This document shows positions 1-6,049 of a stretch of DNA of 7,512 nucleotides, in pieces. The notes under the pieces are model-generated. The model was not told the origin of the DNA. It ran no database searches and worked only from the letters and a program-made list of their open reading frames with translations. The DNA is from Pseudorhodobacter antarcticus (GTDB taxonomy: Bacteria; Pseudomonadota; Alphaproteobacteria; Rhodobacterales; Rhodobacteraceae), in assembly GCA_945860375.1 (NCBI GenBank), contig CAMAQR010000108.1, positions 1 through 7,512 of the forward strand, given 5' to 3'. Every line of letters begins with the position of its first letter. The stretch's first letter is position 1. Made by a program: the position numbers and the translations under genes.

Positions 1-92
1 ACATCTTCAGATACTGAAGTTGTTGGAAATCTGTTGGTCTGCGCATTCGCCAAGGAACATCGCGATAGGATAAGATCATCCGGTAGCCGAGG

Positions 93-114
93 CGGCTCTG
101 TTGCAACGGAGCCG
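93..114. repeat. Dyad resembling an insertion-sequence terminal repeat
   Basis: Bases 93-103 (CGGCTCTGTTG) and 104-114 (CAACGGAGCCG) form an inverted repeat with no spacer and a single T/G mismatch. The stretch GGCTCTGTTGCAA (94-106) is the same as the start of the terminal inverted repeat I associate with IS6-family elements such as IS6100, and it also resembles IS5/IS903-type ends. No transposase coding sequence can be recognised on either side, so at most this is a solitary end or scar. It could equally be an unrelated regulatory dyad. Confidence 0.25.
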
Positions 115-280
115 TTCGCGGCCCTAAAGTTCGCGACCGGGTTGCGACGCCAGAGAACATAAACCAATGGTGGGTCAGTTCTCAATGGCAGACACCGCAC
201 AGATTTGCGCATGTGAACATCGGCGCTGCAAGGCGACAAAAAGAGATGGCCAATTGACTCTCTCGTTGCATTGAATGAAC

Positions 281-299
281 GTTCGTATACAAACTAAAT
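281..299 (+). promoter_or_regulatory. GTATAC-centred operator upstream of the hyuA-like gene
   Basis: The sequence GTTCGTATACAAACTAAAT lies 6 bases before the ATG at 306. Its core TTCGTATACAAA is a palindrome about GTATAC with one mismatched pair. The same 19 bases occur at 5935-5953 with one difference (A to T at position 11). FadR-subfamily GntR repressors are known to bind short palindromes of the form T.GTa...tAC.a, which fits. A possible promoter overlaps it: TTGCAT (266-271) and TACAAA (288-293) with a 16-base spacer. That would place the operator across the -10 element, as expected for repression. The hexamers are weak, so the promoter is less certain than the repeat. Confidence 0.6.
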
Positions 300-305
300 T
301 TGGCA

Positions 306-2423
306 ATGTATTTCTTGCAAACACACAAGGAGACCGCACTGGAACCGGTTGATCGACATAAGGACATCTCGGCTCTTGGCGCAATCGTAGCCGGTGTGGA
401 TGTGGGCGGGACTTTTACGGACCTTATCGTGTTTGACGCAAGGTCCGGAGGCGTTCTTGTTGCCAAGACCCCGACCACCACAGGTGATCCGTCGCAGGGC
501 GTTCTTGGTGTCATCGACGGGGCGAACCTGGATGCGGGACTGTTGGACCTGATCGTGCATGGGACGACCGTGACAACAAATGCCCTGTTGCAGCGCAGGA
601 TATCGCGTGCCGGAATGATCACAACGGCAGGGTTTCGCGATGTAATCGAATTGGGGCGACGGACCCGGCCGCATGCCTATGGGCTGATCGGCGGCTTTAC
701 GCCCCTGATCCCGCGCAACTTGCGGATAGAGGTGGCTGAGAGGACTGATGCACAGGGCAATATCCGCACCCCGCTGGACGAGGCCGGGTTGCGGCTTGCA
801 ATTGCGCAACTGCTGGATGCTGGCTGTGAATCGCTGGTGATCCATTTTCTGCATTCCTATCGCAACCCAGCAAACGAACTCCGCGCGGTTGAGATTGCTA
901 CCAGTCTATGGCCCAATCCCTATGTCACGGCGGGCCATGCCCTCTTGTCAGAGGCCCGCGAATACGAACGCGGGGTCACGGCTGCCGTCAGCGCATCAGT
1001 GCAGCCCGTTCTTGACCGGTATCTGACCGGACTGCGCGACGGGCTCTCTGCCCGCGGATACCGGCGCGACTTTCTTGTGATGAACGGCAATGGTGGCACA
1101 GTGTCATCGCGGTTGGTCACCCGCGAGGCGGCGCGGACCGTGATGTCGGGTCCGGCGTCCGGCGTGATTGCCGCGGCTCGAATCGGGGCGCTGGCGGGGG
1201 TGAAAAACCTGATTACCTATGACATGGGTGGCACGTCTACCGATGTTGCGCTGGTGCGCGGCACGATCCCCGAAACATCGCACGAGATTTCTCTGGAATA
1301 CGGGATGCCCATCCACCTGCCGATGCTAGATATCCATGCCGTGGGTGCGGGCGGCGGGTCGATTGCCTGGATTGACTCTGGTGGGTTGCTGCGGATTGGG
1401 CCGGAAAGCGCTGGGTCCGAACCGGGGCCAATTTGCTATGGCCGGGGCGGGACAAGGCCGACGATTTCGGATGCCAACGCGCTTTTGGGCAGGCTGGATG
1501 CCTCGGCGCTGATCGGGGTCAGAGATCCGGTCGACATGGCTGCGCTGGCACAGGTATTTGAAACCGACCTCGGCGCACCTTTGGGCCGCGATGCCATGGC
1601 AGCGGCCGAAGCGGTGTTGCAGGTTGCCAACCTCAAGATGGCGGACGCTATTCGCATGGTGACGGTTGGGCGTGGGTTCGATCTGCGAGACTATGTGTTG
1701 TTCGCCTTTGGGGGTGCGGGACCGATGCATGCCTGTGACATCGCGCGGGAGCTGGGCCTGTCGCGCGTGCTGATTCCTGCTCGGCCAGGTTTGACCAATG
1801 CGATCGGCTGCGCCGTGGCGGATTTGCGCCACGACTATGTCACGACAGTCAATGTGCCGTTGGATGATGCCGACCCCGCGGCGCTGGCCGCCGTCCTTGC
1901 CGATCATGTCGCAGCGGGCCAGGCGGCTCTGGCAGCCGAGGCAGTGCGTACAGTACAGATCCAGATTACCCACGCCGCTGACATGCAATTTGTGGGTCAG
2001 ACGCATCTCATCCGTGTCGAGATACAAAATGGCCAGCCGATGATCGCTGACCTTCAGGCGCGCTTTGAAACAGTCTATTTCGACCGATTTCGGGTGCAGT
2101 TACCCGAGGTTCGGGCAAAGGTGGTGGCGTTGTGCACCACGGTTGTGGGCATACGGCCGCAGATTGATCTGTCCCGCCTGATCGATCCTGACGGGCGCAG
2201 GGCGACACTGGCGGCAGCTATGGTCGGGCGGCGTCCTGTGCGTTTTGCCGGTCAATGGCACGATACGCCGGTTTATCGGCGTGAACTGTTGCCTCTTGAC
2301 CTAGCGCTGAGTGGGCCCGCTGTCATCGGGCAGATGGATGCGACCACGGTCTTGCACCCCGGAGACCATGCCGTGGGTGATCCCTATGGCAACCTGATCG
2401 CGACAATCGGGGGGACGACATGA
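306..2423 (+). CDS. hyuA: Hydantoinase A / 5-oxoprolinase family subunit
   Basis: This is the ATP-binding half of a cytoplasmic two-subunit enzyme of the hydantoinase/oxoprolinase family, which opens cyclic amides (hydantoins, 5-oxoproline and relatives) with ATP hydrolysis. From the ATG at 306 it has 705 residues, close to the usual 680-700. The Hydant_A_N region starts with the ASKHA phosphate loop GVDVGGTFTD (30-39) and contains HGTTVTTNALLQR (85-97). The hydantoinase A core holds the second phosphate motif DMGGTSTDV (306-314), then GAGGGS, PGPICYGRGG and FGGAGPMHAC (about 468-477). The start is uncertain: nothing like a ribosome binding site precedes 306, but AAGGAG at 327-332 sits 6 bases before an in-frame CTG at 339, which would give 694 residues. 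Its last bases overlap hyuB (ATGA), implying translational coupling. The symbol is a family label and the substrate is unknown. No acetone carboxylase gamma-type partner follows. Confidence 0.93.
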   Translation: MYFLQTHKETALEPVDRHKDISALGAIVAGVDVGGTFTDLIVFDARSGGVLVAKTPTTTGDPSQGVLGVIDGANLDAGLLDLIVHGTTVTTNALLQRRISRAGMITTAGFRDVIELGRRTRPHAYGLIGGFTPLIPRNLRIEVAERTDAQGNIRTPLDEAGLRLAIAQLLDAGCESLVIHFLHSYRNPANELRAVEIATSLWPNPYVTAGHALLSEAREYERGVTAAVSASVQPVLDRYLTGLRDGLSARGYRRDFLVMNGNGGTVSSRLVTREAARTVMSGPASGVIAAARIGALAGVKNLITYDMGGTSTDVALVRGTIPETSHEISLEYGMPIHLPMLDIHAVGAGGGSIAWIDSGGLLRIGPESAGSEPGPICYGRGGTRPTISDANALLGRLDASALIGVRDPVDMAALAQVFETDLGAPLGRDAMAAAEAVLQVANLKMADAIRMVTVGRGFDLRDYVLFAFGGAGPMHACDIARELGLSRVLIPARPGLTNAIGCAVADLRHDYVTTVNVPLDDADPAALAAVLADHVAAGQAALAAEAVRTVQIQITHAADMQFVGQTHLIRVEIQNGQPMIADLQARFETVYFDRFRVQLPEVRAKVVALCTTVVGIRPQIDLSRLIDPDGRRATLAAAMVGRRPVRFAGQWHDTPVYRRELLPLDLALSGPAVIGQMDATTVLHPGDHAVGDPYGNLIATIGGTT
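327..332 (+). promoter_or_regulatory. Shine-Dalgarno inside the annotated hyuA start
   Basis: AAGGAG lies 21 bases downstream of the ATG at 306 and 6 bases upstream of an in-frame CTG at 339-341. It is the only good ribosome binding site near the 5' end of hyuA. No ATG, GTG or TTG is in frame at a suitable distance from it. Either hyuA starts at CTG, which is rare, or the transcript begins close to the ATG at 306 and is read as a nearly leaderless message. Confidence 0.45.
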
Positions 2424-4177
2424 CAGGCTTTTCCGGCGGACTTGATCCCATCGCGCTGACGATGATTCAGGCTGGGTTGCAGCAGGTCTGCGATGAAATG
2501 GACCTCACCTTTTCCCGCGCGGCCTTTTCCCCGATCATCGCAGAGGCGGATGATCGGTCGGACGGGATTTATGACGCTGTTGACGGCTCACTGATCGCAC
2601 AGGGGAATGCGGGCTTGCCCTTGTTCGTTGGCACGATGCAGGCCTCGACCCGGCATATCATCGAGAGGATCGCGCAGGGGACATGCCTGCCCCCCGAACC
2701 GGGTGATATTTATGCTGTGAACGATCCCTATCTGGGGGGCACACATCTGATGGATGTGCGTTTTGCCCAACCCGTCTATCGCGACGGGCGGTTGTTTTGC
2801 TGGCTGTCCAATATTGGACACTGGCCCGATATTGGCGGCACCGTTCCCGGTGGCTTTTCCGCCTCTGCAACCTGCGTGGAACAAGAGGGGTTGCGTTTTC
2901 CCCCGGTCAAGCTGTTCAAAAAAGGCGTTTTGGACACTGAAATCTATGCCATCATCATGTCCAATATCCGTGTGGCCGAACAGCGTATCGGGGATATCAG
3001 GGCGCAGGCCGCCGCGTTGCGGGTTGGGCAGGAACGGTTGGCACGCCTTCTCGACCGATACGGCGATGCGACTGTGACGCAGGCGATTGCCGAGTTGCGC
3101 ACAAGATCTGCGGCACAGATGCGCGCGGCAATTGCGACCATCCCCGAAGGCATCTGGATCGGCCGGGCCTTTGTCGATTCCGATGGGATCGTGAACGAAC
3201 CGCTGACGATTGCGCTGACAGTAACCCGGACCGCGGACGCACGGCTGATATTTGACTTTGCAGGGTCAAGTCCACCCTGCGCAGGCCCGATGAATTCGGT
3301 ACTGGCGACGACGGAATCCTCCATCTATCTTGCACTCCGCCACATCTTTCCCGAAGTTCCGCTCAGTGCTGGCGCTTTTGAACCCGTGACCATCCTGTCG
3401 CCTCAAGGCACTTTTTTGGACGCCCACTATCCACGGCCGGTCTCGGGGTGCGCGGCAGAGGTGTCACAACGCATTGCCGAGGCCGTGTTCGCCGCCCTTG
3501 TCCCGGCCCTGCCGAACCGCGTGACGGCTTCCCCAGCGGGAACCAGCGGGAATTTTGCATTGGGCGGAGACGATCCCCTGACAGGGCGGGATTATGTCAT
3601 GTATCACATTTCAGGCGGGGGCTATGGCGGGTCCGCCTTTGGTGATGGGATCAGCAATGGCTGTTCCACCATCGGCATTTCCAAGGCCCCCCCGGTCGAG
3701 ATCACCGAGCAAGTCTTTCCAGTGTTTTTCCGCGAGTTTTCTTTGCGTGAGGGATCGGGCGGGGCCGGTCAGACACGGGGCGGGTTTGGACTAACCTACG
3801 AGGTGGAATTGCTCCGTGGAAATGCGCGGGCCTCTTTCGTGATGGATCACGGGAGGTTTGGCCCACAGGGCGCACTGGGCGGGCAAGACGGCACACCGGG
3901 AACAGTCACCTTGATCCGCGGTGGGACGCGCCACACTCTGCCCCATTTGACCAAGGAACAGGATGTACCGATGGTTGTGGGCGACCGCGTGCGTGTTGAA
4001 ACTCCGGGCGGAGGTGGCTACGGCGATCCGCTGGAGCGTGACCCCGCACAGGTAGCCCGGGACGTGGCGCTGGGATATTTCACGGCCGATCAATCGAGAG
4101 ATCTGTTTGGTGTTGTGCTGGCAGATGGCGTCGATGTGGCAGAAACCGCCGCATTGCGTCAGGTCCGCAGAGGATAA
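2420..4177 (+). CDS. hyuB: Hydantoinase B / 5-oxoprolinase family subunit
   Basis: This is the second half of the hydantoinase/oxoprolinase enzyme, the Hydantoinase_B fold, which partners the HyuA-type ATPase subunit in the cytoplasm. It has 585 residues, within the usual 520-600, and looks intact. Family signatures appear in order: an N-terminal helix followed by AAFSPIIAEADDRSDGIYDA (34-53), NDPYLGGTHLMDV (101-113), NIGHWPDIGGTVPGG (131-145), the SGGGYGGSAFGDG loop (398-410) and, near the C terminus, PGGGGYGDPLERDP (529-542). The start ATG overlaps the hyuA TGA (ATGA), and a G-rich run ending GGGGA (2411-2415) just upstream can act as a weak ribosome binding site. The 3' end overlaps the opposing SDR gene by 19 bases. 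The substrate (hydantoin, oxoproline, N-methylhydantoin or another lactam) cannot be told from the sequence. No gamma subunit, carbamoylase or racemase gene is beside it. Confidence 0.93.
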   Translation: MTGFSGGLDPIALTMIQAGLQQVCDEMDLTFSRAAFSPIIAEADDRSDGIYDAVDGSLIAQGNAGLPLFVGTMQASTRHIIERIAQGTCLPPEPGDIYAVNDPYLGGTHLMDVRFAQPVYRDGRLFCWLSNIGHWPDIGGTVPGGFSASATCVEQEGLRFPPVKLFKKGVLDTEIYAIIMSNIRVAEQRIGDIRAQAAALRVGQERLARLLDRYGDATVTQAIAELRTRSAAQMRAAIATIPEGIWIGRAFVDSDGIVNEPLTIALTVTRTADARLIFDFAGSSPPCAGPMNSVLATTESSIYLALRHIFPEVPLSAGAFEPVTILSPQGTFLDAHYPRPVSGCAAEVSQRIAEAVFAALVPALPNRVTASPAGTSGNFALGGDDPLTGRDYVMYHISGGGYGGSAFGDGISNGCSTIGISKAPPVEITEQVFPVFFREFSLREGSGGAGQTRGGFGLTYEVELLRGNARASFVMDHGRFGPQGALGGQDGTPGTVTLIRGGTRHTLPHLTKEQDVPMVVGDRVRVETPGGGGYGDPLERDPAQVARDVALGYFTADQSRDLFGVVLADGVDVAETAALRQVRRG

Positions 4178-4962
4178 CTGCCGGTTTCTGGACCATTGGC
4201 AAAACTTTGCAGTGTTTGCCCGCCGTCGATCAGCCAACTTGCCCCCGTCACATGGCGCGCACCATCCGACGCCAGAAATGCCACAACCTCGGCCACATCC
4301 TCAGGTTGCCCGATGCGACGCAGGGGGATAGCCCGGGCGAAACGATCAGCGGCGACGCGGGTTGCGTCCAGTCCGGGCACACCAAGCGCAGTTTCGATCA
4401 CGCCCGGGCACACCGCGTTGACCCGAATGCCGTGCGGGGCCAGGTCAAGGGCTGCTGACTTGGTCAGCCCAAGCACGGCGTGTTTGGTTGCCAGATATCC
4501 GGCCCCACCCGCTAATACATCCCATCCGGCCATCGAACTGCCCATCGTAACGATTGCGCCTTTGGTGCCCGCCGCGATCATAGCGCGTGCACCATGTGCC
4601 AGAGTGAGCGCCATGCTGCGCAGATTTGCGGCAAAGATGTTGTCCCAGTCCGCTGCCACCATGTCCTGCACAGGCATCACTGGCCCGGAAATTCCGGCAT
4701 TGGCGAAGACAATTGTCACACCCGGTGTGGCCGCGACTGCAGTGGCGGCCCCGTCATCTGTCGACAACTCTGCCACCACACCGGTTGCCGGGCCAAACGG
4801 TGCCAGTTCCGCCAGAACCGCGTCAAGGCGTCCCTGATCCCGATCGGCCAAAGTCACCCGCGCCCCCCGGTTCAAGAACATCATCGCGGTCGCTCGCCCT
4901 ATGGACCCGCCCCCCCCACTGATAAGGACGCAGTGGCCTGCGAAATCCTGGATCTGGGTCAT
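4159..4962 (-). CDS. Classical SDR-family NAD(P)-dependent oxidoreductase
   Basis: This is a cytoplasmic short-chain dehydrogenase/reductase of 267 residues, normal for the classical group, expected to interconvert an alcohol and a carbonyl. The Rossmann glycine motif is SGGGGSIG (15-22), with Ser20 where the second conserved Gly usually stands. Asp40 at the end of the second strand suggests NAD(H) rather than NADP(H). The NAG motif is at 88-90, and the catalytic tetrad reads Asn113, Ser143, Tyr156 and Lys160 (YxxxK). PG follows at 186-187, and the protein closes with the usual LIDGG. A tail of about 15 residues after that overlaps, in its last codons, the end of hyuB on the other strand. AAGGA lies 7 bases before the ATG and abuts the stop of the upstream epimerase-like gene, 11 bases away, so the two form an operon. 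The substrate is unknown. A sugar or sugar-acid dehydrogenase is one possibility given its partner. Confidence 0.9.
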   Translation of the reverse strand: MTQIQDFAGHCVLISGGGGSIGRATAMMFLNRGARVTLADRDQGRLDAVLAELAPFGPATGVVAELSTDDGAATAVAATPGVTIVFANAGISGPVMPVQDMVAADWDNIFAANLRSMALTLAHGARAMIAAGTKGAIVTMGSSMAGWDVLAGGAGYLATKHAVLGLTKSAALDLAPHGIRVNAVCPGVIETALGVPGLDATRVAADRFARAIPLRRIGQPEDVAEVVAFLASDGARHVTGASWLIDGGQTLQSFANGPETGSYPLRT

Positions 4963-4973
4963 TGAGTTTCCTT

Positions 4974-5831
4974 TTAGGATTGAGGCAAAGCATAGTCGCG
5001 CCAGCCATGCAGCGGCGCAAATCCGATAAAATCAGCGGCCTTGGCTCCTGATATAAGCGAACAGTGACCGCGCAGGGGCTGCGTCACCCCGACATCGGGG
5101 TAATTGCCCGCGATCAAATCGATGCTTGGCGTTATGCTGTAGGTATCGGCGGCGGACAGAAACAGCCGTTCATGCCCGACGATCCGGCCTTTTTCTAGTG
5201 ACTGCACTGCCAACACCGCCGCCCGGCCGGCGTCGCGCAGATCTAGATAGGCCCAAAGGTCAAGCCGCGCGTCCGGTGTGGCCCTTCTTGTGGTTACATC
5301 CGGGTGAAACGTCGCGGCGGATTGCAGCCACGGCATACGCAAGCTGATCGCTGCTCCTCCGGTGCGGCGTGTCCAGGCATCGACCATTTCCTCGCTCAGC
5401 CATTTCGTGACGGCATAAATGTCCTGCGGTGCGACGGGGTGATCCTCGGTCACAGGAAAGGACTGCATTGTCACAGGACGGGGCGCAAAAGGTAATCCAA
5501 GGACACTGAACGATGAGGCAAGAACGATCCGCGTCGTGCCCTGAGCTTCGGCTGTTTCCAGTACGTTGAATGTCGACTGGATGTTGGCATGAAACAGAAT
5601 ATTCCGCGCGCAGCCCGTCGGGCGTGGGATCGCCGCAGCATGGATGATTGTACGCGCCCCCGCTAGGGCTTCGGCGGCTTGAACAGGGTCGCACAAATCG
5701 GCGCCATGATCAGCGCCGCGCCCCAGAAAATCGACACCGCGCAGATTGCAACCCGCTGCCCCAAGGGCCGCCATGATCTGCCGTCCCAAAAGGCCGGCTG
5801 CCCCGCATACCACTACCAAATCATCTATCAT
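4974..5831 (-). CDS. NAD-dependent epimerase/dehydratase family protein (extended SDR)
   Basis: This 285-residue cytoplasmic protein belongs to the extended SDR group, which acts on sugars, nucleotide sugars and uronates. The N-terminal Rossmann motif is GAAGLLG (10-16), with Asp34 after the second strand, favouring NAD. HAAAIPRP (64-71) is the usual HxAA segment. Ser106/Ser107 and Tyr139-x-x-x-Lys143 give the catalytic residues, preceded by the TEDHPVAPQDIYAVTK stretch typical of GDP/UDP-sugar epimerases and uronate dehydrogenase-like proteins. It is shorter than nucleotide-sugar epimerases (about 310-340), nearer the length of uronate dehydrogenases and denominase-like relatives, so I do not assign a reaction. 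Start choice: GGAGG lies 8 bases upstream of the ATG at 5831. It is first in a two-gene minus-strand operon with the classical SDR, divergent from the transporter genes and sharing their control region. Confidence 0.88.
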   Translation of the reverse strand: MIDDLVVVCGAAGLLGRQIMAALGAAGCNLRGVDFLGRGADHGADLCDPVQAAEALAGARTIIHAAAIPRPTGCARNILFHANIQSTFNVLETAEAQGTTRIVLASSFSVLGLPFAPRPVTMQSFPVTEDHPVAPQDIYAVTKWLSEEMVDAWTRRTGGAAISLRMPWLQSAATFHPDVTTRRATPDARLDLWAYLDLRDAGRAAVLAVQSLEKGRIVGHERLFLSAADTYSITPSIDLIAGNYPDVGVTQPLRGHCSLISGAKAADFIGFAPLHGWRDYALPQS

Positions 5832-5870
5832 GCCTACGGCCTCCGCAGATTTCCCAGTCTGTATAGAAAG

Positions 5871-5884
5871 GTTCGCACACGAAT
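5871..5884. promoter_or_regulatory. Degenerate operator-like dyad near the SDR operon start
   Basis: GTTCGCACACGAAT carries the inverted arms TTCG/CGAA around CACA and matches the 14-base core of the 281-299 site at 10 positions. It lies 40 bases upstream of the epimerase-like ATG on the minus strand, where a repressor could block that promoter. The resemblance is partial and could be chance. Confidence 0.3.
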
Positions 5885-5934
5885 GAAGGTGAAGCGAATC
5901 TTTCTTGACAAGTGACCCGAATGAGTACCATTTT

Positions 5935-5953
5935 GTTCGTATACTAACTAAAT
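5935..5953 (+). promoter_or_regulatory. Second copy of the GTATAC-centred operator
   Basis: GTTCGTATACTAACTAAAT matches the site upstream of hyuA (281-299) at 18 of 19 bases. The TT.GTATAC.AA core fits the palindromes known for FadR-type GntR regulators. It lies about 97 bases upstream of the binding-protein start and 25 bases after a TTGACA hexamer, so it is placed to control the transporter operon and possibly the divergent SDR genes. Identity with the upstream site is limited to this element, since the flanks differ, which argues for a binding site rather than a duplicated segment. Confidence 0.6.
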
Positions 5954-6049
5954 GTACTATCTGACTTCATCGACCAGAATGACCCGTCGAGCGCATCAGG
6001 TTAGGAAAGCGTGTCGCCGGCAAACCATCCATCAACAGGGGAGCTAATG

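Larger units (their letters stand above)
1..299. other. Non-coding upstream region, possible mobile-element scar
   Basis: I see no supportable gene here. One plus-strand frame is open from base 1 to a TAA at 160-162, but it has no start codon in the window and no recognisable motif. It could be the tail of an upstream gene or chance. The stretch opens with a small perfect hairpin, CTTCAG-ata-CTGAAG (5-19), which lacks a following T run. A near-perfect dyad lies at 93-114 and a GTATAC-centred operator-like site at 281-299, both listed separately. The heptamer GTTCGCG occurs twice, at 114-120 and 129-135. The short phrase GGTGGGTCAGTTCTCAATGG (about 169-188) reminds me of sequence near ends of alphaproteobacterial insertion elements, but this is memory, not a match I could test. 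Confidence 0.5.
5832..6049. promoter_or_regulatory. Divergent control region between epimerase and transporter genes
   Basis: This gap separates the minus-strand SDR operon from the plus-strand transporter operon. CTTGACAAG (5904-5912) is a small palindrome that reads TTGACA on the plus strand (5905-5910) and TTGTCA on the minus strand (5911-5906), so it could supply a -35 in both directions. Matching -10 elements are weak: TACCAT (5926-5931) on plus and CTTCAT (5888-5883) on minus. Another plus-strand option is TTGTTC (5933-5938) with TACTAT (5955-5960), which would bracket the operator at 5935-5953. A degenerate second site lies at 5871-5884. The ribosome binding site AGGGGAG is at 6037-6043. 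Confidence 0.5.

Noticed and set aside
5..19. CTTCAG-ata-CTGAAG hairpin as a terminator
   Set aside because: The stem is only 6 bp, GC content is moderate and no T run follows. It may be chance, and no upstream gene is visible to terminate.
182..622. Minus-strand open frame extending from hyuA into the upstream region
   Set aside because: Most of it is antisense to the conserved N terminus of hyuA. The part beyond it (182-299) shows no motif I recognise, so I do not call it a gene or a transposase remnant.
1326..2027. 233-codon open frame on the minus strand inside hyuA
   Set aside because: It lies wholly within the well-supported hyuA gene, has no recognisable motif and is rich in Arg, His and Cys, as expected for the antisense of GC-rich coding sequence.
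306..4177. Acetone carboxylase beta/alpha subunits
   Set aside because: Those subunits are distant relatives, but acetone carboxylase needs a small zinc-binding gamma subunit gene, which is absent here, and the protein lengths fit hydantoinase/oxoprolinase subunits better.
4196..4837. 213-codon plus-strand open frame opposite the SDR gene
   Set aside because: The minus-strand SDR has every family motif; this frame is Ala/Ser/Thr/Pro-rich shadow sequence with no motif.
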